Below are positions 44,594 through 52,494 of a stretch of 64,000 bases of DNA, piece by piece. The stretch covers positions 731,798,587 through 731,862,586 of the forward strand of contig CM022303.1 in NCBI GenBank assembly GCA_011799875.1, read 5' to 3'. A program made the position numbers and the translations under genes. The notes beneath the pieces were generated by a model that searched no databases, was not told the DNA's origin, and was given only the letters and a program-made list of their open reading frames with translations. Source of the stretch: Thinopyrum elongatum. Its lineage: Eukaryota > Streptophyta > Magnoliopsida > Poales > Poaceae. Each line of letters opens with the position of its first letter. Positions within the stretch are counted from its first letter, which is position 1.

Positions 44594-45815
44594 ATGTCTG
44601 ACGACGAAAATGATTTCGGTATGTGCGAATACTGCGAAGACGAGCGCGGTCTGTGCGACAGAAATTTCTTAGTTGGTGGTAGGCGCTTCAGCATCAAGCT
44701 GGATGAGACCTTCGAAGTGGATACAGTAAGTCACAATGACAAGTCTTTTTTCGTAATTAAGCATGACTTCTGCTTCTTTTGCTTCAACTTATAATTTTAA
44801 TTTTTTACTATTCTACTAGCGTATCCCCTGCCATGCAAGAATTTATGTCTTGGATAAGATTGGTTTCAGTCCTATGAAAACTATGGAGGTAAAGATAGTT
44901 CACTTGAGGACCGAGCATGGTTATACTTTTGCCGCAAAATTATACAATGCAGACACCTACACCTATTTTGAATGCAAAAATTGGATATCACTATGCAAGG
45001 CTTATGCATTTGAGCCTGATATGCTTATCACCTTTGATATTCGTCCGGAAGATGATATTGAAGGTAATATCGACATCTGGGTCGATGTGCAGACGCCTCC
45101 AGTTCTACCATTATGTTAGTTTCTCAACCATATTTATGTCTTGGATATTGTTTATTGAAAAATAGTTGACAACTAATTTCTATTGACAGCTTATTTCCAT
45201 GCAAGCAAACATGTCCAGCGCTTGGTAGACATGACCTACTACTGTCCCGGGGCTGAACTAAACTGCGAGGAGATAAGTCATTATGTTTCTTGGCTTGAGG
45301 ATCTTGATATTGTCAAGACAAATTATTTTCCTGGACTTGAAAATCTTAGTACTCAAAACGTGCGACCACTAGCGTGCGTATTGAACTACGGTCATATCTA
45401 TTTAGGAAAGATGGTAAGATTTTTACTATTTGTCTTCAGTGCATCTTTTGCATACATTATTTTTTAAGCTAAACTTCATTGCTAAGTATGTTACTACGAT
45501 GTTCTTCAACAGGGACTCCCAATGATAGTTGTGCCTCATTGGGTCGAGCCTAAAGGTCGCATGGCAATGGTTAGCTTACGGCCAAGACATCCTCAATTGC
45601 ACATGAGTGCATTCAGGATTTCTAAAAGCGAGCAAGCCTTAATAGTCAAAGACTGGAGCAAAATTGTGAAGGATCGCAGAGAAGTACTAGGGGGCAGCAA
45701 TCAGAAGCGCAGCCCACAATTAGGAGACAGGTTCATCTGCATGCTCCAATATGATGAAGCAGGAGTGCTACACATGTTCTATGCTATTTTACCTGAGAGA
45801 GAGCAGCAGGAGTGA
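44594..45815 (+). CDS. B3-like DNA-binding domain protein, four exons, in a CACTA element
   Basis: Exons 44594-44725, 44820-45114, 45190-45413 and 45513-45815 join in phase with GT...AG borders (GTAAGT, GTTAGT, GTAAGA donors) to give 317 residues ending at TGA. The N-terminus is acidic with a Cys-rich motif (FGMCEYCEDERGLCD). Residues ~20-140 resemble a plant B3 fold: RFSIKLDETFEVDT, IPCHARIYVLDKIGF, VKIVHLRTEHGYTFAAKLYN, WISLCKAYAFEPDMLITFDI. The second half has GLPMIVVPHWVEPKGRMAMV and DRFICMLQYDEAGVLHMFYA, possibly a second degenerate copy. B3 domains bind DNA in the nucleus. Absence of stops and intact splice sites suggest recent or ongoing selection. The B3 call rests on pattern only. 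Confidence 0.6.
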
Positions 45816-45840
45816 TTAGCTAGCTAGAATGAGTTTGAAG

Positions 45841-45995
45841 ATGATGATGTGCTACACTATGACTATGATGATTAAATAGCTAGTGTTGGTGGTAATGACT
45901 ATGATGATTATTATTAGCTAGTGTTGGTGGTGATTAGATAGCTACACTATGACTATGATGATTAAATAGTGTTGGTGGTAATGACTATGATGATT
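45841..45995 (+). repeat. Short tandem repeats after the B3-like gene
   Basis: GCTACACTATGACTATGATGATTAAATAG and TGTTGGTGGTAATGACTATGATGATTAT alternate, giving roughly two copies of a ~100-base unit in the 3' untranslated region. Confidence 0.8.
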
Positions 45996-47145
45996 ATTGG
46001 CTTTGAATGATGCATTTTGAACACACAAAAAGTCTGGAGTTCAAATAAGTTCAAAAAAAATGAAATCCCTTTGTAATAGACGAGTTTCCGTATGAAACCC
46101 TGATACTTCGAAAGAGATTGCCCGTTTTGTACACGAAGTGCATCCGGTTTTTGCCGTAACCCTCTCAACTTTTTAGCACAAACTATGTGGGTGAAATGAT
46201 GGTACCATGCCAACTTTCAACCTTTTCAGAGTTCATTTGTAGTGCTTTTCAATTTCAGGGTCATTTAGCGCAAAAAGAATGAACTAATAGCAAAAAGAAT
46301 GAACTTAAAATAATCAATTAAAATATTCTGTTACGATCAACTAAAACAAAACTATAATATTCTTCAATAGCAAAAAGAATCAACTAAAAAGCTTTTATAA
46401 AACTCTAATAGCAAAAGGAATCAACTAAAAAGCTTTTATATACCTCTAGTATTTTTGAAACTAAAATTATATAAAATTTATGCAACTAAATTATCAAAGT
46501 ATTTTCTGTTCAAAACATTAATGGCAAAATGAATTTTCATAAAGAATTTTTTTTGTAGAACTTAATAGCAAAAGAATTACATTAAATAATTTTTTGTTAG
46601 AAACTAAAATAACCAAATCTGTTGAATATAATGTTAAAACACAGTAATATTAAATAGCAGAAAAAGAAAAACTCAAAAATCTATTTTTATAGTAAAGTTA
46701 TTCACAAACTAGTGATTCACACAAGTTTCAAAGAATTCAAATTTAAACTATTCAAATTTGAAAACTAATGGCACTAACAGAAAGTTTATAATTTTTGTGA
46801 CATAACAGCAAAAAGAATTAAAGAAAAATAAACAGAAAACAAAAGAAAATAAATAATGCAAAAATAAAAAAAAAACTGAAAAAAATAAAAAAATGCCTCC
46901 TATTGGGCCACCACGGCCTGAATACGACTAGCAACCCAACCTGGCAGGTGGGCCAGGATTCAGGCCCGCAGAAGGCCCAGTAGGCCCACAGGCAGAGAGA
47001 CACAGTTAGGCCAGTAGGCCTGCTATTGAGAGGAGTTCGAAAGGGGAGGCACAGCCGTAGGCCTGTTTGCAAATTTTTAGAATCCTCAAATTCTGAAAGA
47101 AAAAAATTTATGCTCAAATTTCAGTTTTTTTGATTTTTTGTTAAA

Positions 47146-47345
47146 TCTGGTCAAACTGTGGTCAAACTATGGTAAAACTACTTATTCAAGAAATATTAGT
47201 GTTAATAAATAATTATTTTTAGTTTTTTGACTTTTGGTCAAACTGTGGTCAAATCTGGTCAAACTGTGGTCAAACTATGGTCAAATCTGGTCAAATTGTG
47301 GTCAAACTATGGTCAAACTACTTATTCAAGAAATATTAGTGTTAA
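47146..47345 (+). repeat. TGGTCAAAC repeats and a local duplication
   Basis: TGGTCAAA(C/T) units recur about ten times. The segment AAACTACTTATTCAAGAAATATTAGTG with its AATAATTATT tail is present twice (from about 47175 and about 47316). Confidence 0.8.
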
Positions 47346-47488
47346 TAAATAATTATTGTTTTTTAGAATAATAATTTCAAACTCAAACGGTGCTTAATGC
47401 TCAAGTTCAACTCCTAAGGGTTAATAGGATTGACAGCTTAGTATTGTCAGGAAAACAACATGTGCAGACTTGGAAACTAGGGGGAATA

Positions 47489-47603
47489 GAACTCGAAAGT
47501 TAAGCGTGCTCAGGCTGAAGTAGTAAGAGGATGGGTGACCGGCCGGGAAGTTAAGCGTGCTCAGGGTGGAGTAGTGAGAGGATGGGTGACCGGCCGGGAA
47601 GTT
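47489..47603 (+). repeat. 5S-rRNA-derived sequence, partly doubled
   Basis: GAACTCGAAAGTTAAGCGTG ... AGGATGGGTGACC ... GGGAAGT closely follows the 3' half of plant 5S rRNA (GAACTCCGAAGTTAAGCGTG...AGGATGGGTGACCTCCTGGGAAGT). This covers the internal Pol III control region. The part from GTTAAGCG is repeated at a 51-base period (47499 and 47550). The 5' and 3' ends of a real 5S gene are missing, so it is a derived sequence within the CACTA element. Confidence 0.8.
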
Positions 47604-48450
47604 AGACGATTTGGAATGAGTGGTTCATAATTGAGCAGTGATGAGGGGTGATTAGAGTGGGTGATTAGAGATTGAATTGTCAAATAATTCAGAAATTTGA
47701 AAATAAGAAAATATTCAAAAAAAATTCAAAATTTTGTTACCAACCGGGACTAAAGGTGGAGCTCCAGAGAGCGGCCACGTGGAGGGCCTTTAGTCCCGGT
47801 TCGTAACACAACCGGGACTAAAAGGGGGGGGGGGGGCCTTTAGTCCCGGTTTGGGAACCGGGACAAATGGGCCTTATGAACCGGGACAAATAGGCCTTTT
47901 CCTACTAGTGAAATCATATATGAACAGCTCCCCTCCCCCCCCCCCCACAAAATAAAATATTCATATATGAAAAGAACGAAAATATAGCCCCGGCCTCCAT
48001 ACACCAAACAATGCAGCTGCTCTCGCAAATTTCAATCTATTGCTAGTTGCTTACATTCAGCTTGCAGCTATGATAGGAAGAAAAGTAGTTTCTCAACTCC
48101 TAAAAAATAATGACATATGCCTTTTCCAAATATATCAAACTACCATCTAATAATGTGGAGTATTTAACAAAAAACTACCACAATTCATGGAACCGTGCCT
48201 ACAAACTACCACTTTACAAATTTGTGCGGAAAACTACCATTTTCTCATTAATCCTTGACTAAAAACTACCATGTCTGAAAAGTGTCCGTTTTGGCTCTTT
48301 TAAACGCGTTTCTGACTAGTTGGGCCCACACATAAGCGGGCTAAAAAAGCAATCGGGTCCCTAGTTTTTTTTCAAAAAAGCAATCCAGTCCTGTAGCCGG
48401 TTGTGGCTGTGGCCGGCCCCCGGCCGTGGCTGTGGCCAGCCATGGCCGCC

Positions 48451-48715
48451 CGTGGCGAGACAGATCGACCCCGACGACGTCGCCGGTGGCCGCGTTGCAC
48501 ACGACGCTGGGCCATGCGCACCACGGATGGGAGAGCGACCGGGTGGCGCCTGCGGAGGCCGCTGCGGCGTACATCCATGGACTGAGCGCGCCGGCCGGGT
48601 CGTTCAGGGAGGACTTGAGAGAGAGAAGCGCGAGCAGCGGGAGCGGCGCCGATGACGCGGCGGTGATGTGAGGGGTGGGAGCAGAAGCAGGAGGCCATGG
48701 AAGGGGACTTGTGCG
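48451..48715 (-). pseudogene. Captured LRR receptor-like kinase N-terminal fragment
   Basis: On the minus strand, LLALLSLKSSLNDPAGALSP is followed by WCAWPSVVCNAATGDVVGVD and LSRH. This is the LRRNT_2 cap of plant LRR receptor-like kinases (ALLALKSSL-DP-GALS-W ... C-W-GV-C) with the first beta strand. A hydrophobic signal-peptide-like stretch (FHGLLLLLPPL) lies upstream in a shifted frame. No leucine-rich repeats or kinase follow. It is a captured first-exon fragment, not a gene. Confidence 0.75.
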
Positions 48716-48789
48716 GCCATGGCTGGCCGCTGCCACGGCCGGGGGCCGGCGAACACCACACATGGGGTGTTTGGGCGGCGGCGGCTTGC

Positions 48790-48990
48790 CTTGCGGATGA
48801 GGTGCGGGGAGGAGAGGATGCACTTGGCGCTCCAGAGCGGGTCGTTGTGGTCGGCGCCGTGGGCCTCGAGCTCCGTGGCCAGCCCGCCGTCCAGCACCAG
48901 CCTCCAGCCGCCGGCCTCCACCCACCGCTGCGCCGCCGCGCCCGCGGCCCCCTCCTCCGCGCCGCCGCTGCCTCCGCTCTTCACCAGCAT
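48790..48990 (-). pseudogene. Captured homocysteine S-methyltransferase first exon
   Basis: The minus-strand frame reads RLVLDGGLATELEAHGADHN then DPLWSAKCILSSPHLIRK. This is the start of plant homocysteine S-methyltransferases (LDGGLATELE-HGADLNDPLWSAK-LLS-PHLIR), cytosolic enzymes that make methionine from homocysteine and S-methylmethionine. It ends right after LIRK, where the plant genes have an exon border, and then runs into the LRR-kinase fragment. A Met at 48990 opens the frame. Confidence 0.85.
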
Positions 48991-49427
48991 CCTCCTCCTC
49001 CTCCTGCTACTGCCGCTGCTACAGGACTGGATTGCTTTTTTGAAAAAAAACTAGGGACCCGATTGCTTTTTTAGCCTGCTTATGTGTGGGCCCAACTAGT
49101 CAGAAACGCGTTTAAAAGAGCCAAATCGGACACTTTTCAAACATGGTAGTTTTTAGTCAAGGATTAATGAGAAAATGGTAGTTTTCCGCACAAATTTGTA
49201 AAGTGGTAGTTTGTAAGCACGGTTCCACGAATTGTGGTAGTTTTTTTGTTAAATACTCAGTAATGTGCAAGCAAGATTAAAATATCTTTAGACTTTTAAC
49301 TTAAAGCAACAGATTCTAGTATACCTATACATGTATCTGCTCTAATTTTATAGCTAGCTAGGAGCAGAAGTATTTAAGGCTTTAAGCTGCAGCAACATGC
49401 TCGTTGATTTTCCTATGAAGGCGCCAG

Positions 49428-49648
49428 TCAGTGAATGATAGCATCGGCTTCGCCATCCGGTGGTACATGCTCTCCGAAATCCTGTAAAGACAACAAACCT
49501 TGAGAAGTTGAAATTCGGAATGAAGAAAATAGCAGAAGAGTTCAGAAATAAAAAGAAAAACCTCCTTCTCCAAGAAGCTATGAAGGATCTTGTTCTCCAC
49601 TGCTTCTGCGATTGCTGCACACCTAGGAACTTGTGATACTTTCCTGAA
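49428..49648 (-). pseudogene. Two spliced exons of an unidentified host gene
   Basis: On the minus strand, TGACTTATTTCAG precedes an exon (about 49562-49647) encoding KVSQVPRCAAIAEAVENKIL and HSFLEKE. A GT donor, an ~80-base intron and the acceptor GTCTTTACAG follow, then an exon encoding DFGEHVPPDGEADAIIH and a stop. Clean splice signals and frame indicate the C-terminal end of a real plant gene caught in the Helitron. I do not recognise the family. Confidence 0.5.
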
Positions 49649-49877
49649 ATAAGTCAAATAACAGTACAATTTTTATGCATAACTACTGTCACGTGTCATA
49701 TCATGAGCCCTTCTGTATATTTGGGACGAATTTCCTGCTGTCAAAGAAAATCTATTCTTGCACGTTCAATCTAAACAACCGACTACTGGTCATTAACAGA
49801 TGGTGTTCGTCCATAGATACTAAGTTTGTTTCTTCTTCAGTAAACCATTGTTAGCATGTCATTACTTGAAGCCATGC

Positions 49878-50127
49878 CTACGGTCGTATGAAAGTCTACT
49901 CTTCTTGCTGACATGATGTTCGCACTTGGTTCACTGGTTATGTGAGCTGCTACAGGTTATGTTCTGATTCATGGAAGGCTCTTTGTTGGATTTGGGTGTG
50001 GAATAGTATCAGCACCAGTTTACATCGCTGAAGCTGCTCCTTCAGAAATTAGGGGAGGTTTGGTGTCCGCATGATGTCCGCACGATTTCTGGTGGCCAAT
50101 TGTTTTCCTACTTGGTCAATCAAAGAG
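49878..50127 (+). pseudogene. Captured inositol/sugar transporter fragment
   Basis: The plus strand reads KSTLLADMMFALGSLVM, a stop (TGA), then [20 protein letters not shown] and [20 protein letters not shown]. It continues in shifted frame as ISGGQLFSYLVNQ. The GR-FVG-G-G--S---PVYI-E-AP-EIRG signature belongs to the major facilitator sugar-porter family and is closest in pattern to plant inositol transporters. A small duplication (GTCCGCATGATGTCCGCACGAT) replaces part of the frame. It is a partial, broken copy of transmembrane segments 2-5 carried by the Helitron. Confidence 0.75.
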
Positions 50128-50129
50128 AG

Positions 50130-50734
50130 GGGTCCAAGCAGAGAAAGGATATGGCATGCCTGGATGTGCACGCCGCTGTCGTAGCCATATTGTTGCCGAA
50201 CAGGAGCACGTCCTCTCAGTGCTTGGCGCTTAGGGGATGGGTCCGGCGCCGCCAAGGATTGTAAGTTCGAGGTCGGCGGCCCCATCTCGTCCAAGAACCA
50301 GTGCCTGCGCCAATCGGCCGCCGCACCGCCGCGGCGTCGCCGCCACGAGGGGGAGTTCGTGTCGCAGCGTCTGTGGGGAGGCCGCCATCGGGTGCGAGAG
50401 ATGGGGATAACCAGGGGCACAACTCCGGATCCATGCCGTCCGTCGCCGCCGCCGGCCAGTGTCGCCGCGGGGCAAGAGGGAGACGGCAGATGGGGACGGG
50501 CAGCGGTGGGGAGATGAAAGGGGATTTTTTTTTTGGAAGAGTCGCTGTGAGAAGAAGGGCGTGTCGCTCGGGGGTGAGGGTCGTCGAATCGGTATTTTAT
50601 TTCCGTCAATTGGTCACTGTTACACACGTAAAAAGTACTGCAGGTTTAATTCCTAAAAACCACCGGGACGTGTGTAAGAAGGACGCGACGATGAATCTGA
50701 CAAAGTCAATCCGTGCTTTATTATTAGGGAAAGA
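50130..50734. other. Helitron 5' region, unassigned GC-rich cargo
   Basis: GC-rich sequence at 50190-50590 has overlapping Arg/Pro-rich frames on both strands and no recognised domain. The final ~80 bases (AATCTGACAAAGTCAATCCGTGCTTTATTATTAGGG) match the usual Triticeae Helitron 5' region. Confidence 0.4.
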
Positions 50735-51114
50735 TATATATATTTTATATAGGGAGGGATAGATTTGAAGAATCAACAAAAGCGTCTATTATTCAAAAAA
50801 ATGTTTACTAAATACTCCTACTAGCTAAAGTCGGCCGGTATTTGGCTAATCACGTCGTGCTTATCTCTTTTACTCGTGGAGGGCCCATGCATGTGAGCAT
50901 CAATAAAGTGGTCTGACTTATCAAGATAATGGTGTCGTCCAGTCAAAAGAAAAGATATTGGTGATGATCGTGCAGATTCATCGTCTTGGTCACGCGTGCG
51001 GCGCACTGAAGTTCGCGATTACTGAGATGCTTTTCTGCAAGCTTTTGGTTTTATAATAACCTAATCTGGTTGCTACGTGTGGAGTGGATGTTGAGGGTTC
51101 TGGGATTCTACAAC
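50735..51114 (+). repeat. Tandem duplication, remainder of unit 2
   Basis: Continues unit 2 after the Helitron: TATATATATTTTATATAGGG to GGGATTCTACAACT, nearly identical to 41696-42077. Shared landmarks are GGAGGGCCCATGCATGTGAG and GTGGAGTGGATGTTGAGGG. Confidence 0.95.
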
Positions 51115-52494
51115 TTGTTTTGGATTTTCTTTTGATTTTGCTGCTGGCTTTCTGCCACGGGCCAGTTAAAAACACACAACTCAAGGGGAGGGGGGCAGTC
51201 CCATGTGAAAGTAGCAGCAACAACACACGATCAAGGAGAATATTGCTGATGCCTTGTTCTGCCTCCACCTAGTGCAATGATCTCTGCACTAGTTACATAT
51301 TGCATCTTGCACCAAGTTTCTGGCTCGCATCTCACACCAGCCCAGCCCCCAAACAAGTCACCCAGCAGACGCACATAGGCAGCAGCAGCACCGCCACGTG
51401 CGACCGTGGCAAACGGCGGTGCTCCATCACAGCCTCTCCTCCGCTCAGATCGCCGGACGGCATCCGTACAGACCGCGAGCTGGTACGCCGGCCTCTCCCT
51501 GCCCTCATATAGCTTCGGAAGAGAAGGCAACATCTAAAATACTTTATTTCCCGGCAACCGTACGACGGCCTCTCCTACCCCTCATATAGCTTCAGAAGAG
51601 AAGGCAACGTCTGAAACACTTTATTTCCCGGCAGCAGGGCTTCTCCAGGTAATTGCCATCCATCTTCTCCTATATGCTTGCTCTGGTTAATCATCGTAGC
51701 ATCGTCCATGTTTGCCATCAATTTGCTGCCAACTTGTCAGAAATGAAAAGCTATCTCTGTTTGGTTAATTAGTGACCTACCTCTTGGTCTACTAGTAGTT
51801 CTTGACAGGGATGGCAAATAAAAGGCTAATAGTGTTTGGTTTATGGAAGTTATATGCTTTCTCTCTTCCATAGCACCTTATTGAGAATCGTTAGTATCTC
51901 ATTGTACTGGATTAAGTTCATGTTAGGCATCAAAATTTCCTACCCCTTGACCACTTGAAGTAATCAACCGCTATGCATGCCCCCCCCCCCCCCCCCCGGT
52001 GCGGCGGCATCATTACACCTCCTTTCCTCGCCGCCGCCGGCAGATGTCGCTGGGCAAAGCCCTCCGGCGGCCGGGTTACCCCATTCGGTTATCCTTTTTT
52101 CTTCGTTTCAACTCAAAATAAATGATTCTTGAAATGTTTGAGGTTCAAATCTTATTTCAAACTTTTTGAAAAAATTTAGGAGGCTACCCTGGATTATTGT
52201 AAACAAAAGTAAAAAAATTAACAAAATGTCACTAGTTCATATTTTTACCCTTTTAAATAAAAACCCTTTTTTTATTCAAAATTGAGTTTGAACTACAAGC
52301 ATGTGATTTGAAATTCTTAAAATTTTGGCATTATAGATACTTTTAAACTCTCTAAATATTTCCAATTATTTTGAAAACACCAAGGGTAACATTTAACGCA
52401 TAAACATTTAATTCATATTTAAGTAATTATGTAACTTTTTAATCTGTGACAGTAATCTTCCTTTCGTCATAAAAAGCGTCACCTGATACCCACA
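51115..52494. other. Unassigned sequence with promoter-like tandem repeats
   Basis: A 77-base unit with CTCATATAGCTTC(A/G)GAAGAGAAGG and TTTATTTCCCGGCA is present twice (51483-51559 and 51560-51634), followed by CTTCTCCAGGTAATTG, which resembles a leader exon with a donor site. No coding region follows. A poly(C) run lies at 51979-51998, and GC-rich coding-like sequence at 52000-52080 could be a relic. AT-rich sequence fills the rest. Confidence 0.4.

Larger units (their letters stand above)
43735..47910 (+). mobile_element. 4.2-kb CACTA element carrying a B3-like gene
   Basis: Termini CACTAGTAGAAAA (43735) and CCTACTAGTG (47910) are flanked by AAA on both sides (43732-43734 and 47911-47913), a 3-bp duplication. 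Subterminal arrays of GGTCCCGGTTCGTG / AACCGGGACTAAA occur at 43760-44030 and 47740-47890. It has no transposase; it would depend on a related autonomous element. It contains a four-exon gene, AT-rich sequence and a doubled 5S-rRNA-derived segment. Confidence 0.9.
48158..49258. mobile_element. Pack-MULE, 1.1 kb, with two captured gene fragments
   Basis: Inverted repeats of about 240 bp (48158-48397 and 49018-49258), starting GAGTATTTAACAAAAAA, pair with roughly ten differences. Nine-base flanks AATAATGTG (48149-48157) and AGTAATGTG (49259-49267) differ at one position, fitting a Mutator-type target duplication. The GC-rich interior holds only pieces of host genes and no transposase, which defines a Pack-MULE. 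Confidence 0.9.
42158..50734 (-). mobile_element. Helitron of 8.6 kb inserted in a duplication unit
   Basis: The 3' end is CTAG (42158-42161), with GCCCGTGCGTTGCAACGG just inside; the 5' end is TCTTTCCCTAATAATAAAG at 50734. Host A (42157) and T (50735) flank it. Joining these restores a second copy of the sequence at 41675-41720 (TTATTA-GGTA-ATATATAT...TATAGGGAGGG), which confirms both borders. It hosts a CACTA element and a Pack-MULE; without them it is about 3.3 kb. Its own cargo includes an inositol-transporter fragment and a spliced exon pair of an unknown gene. No Rep/helicase was seen. Confidence 0.85.

Noticed and set aside
47489..47603. Functional 5S rRNA gene
   Set aside because: Only the 3' half is present, the start and terminator are missing, and substitutions occur; treated as a derived repeat.
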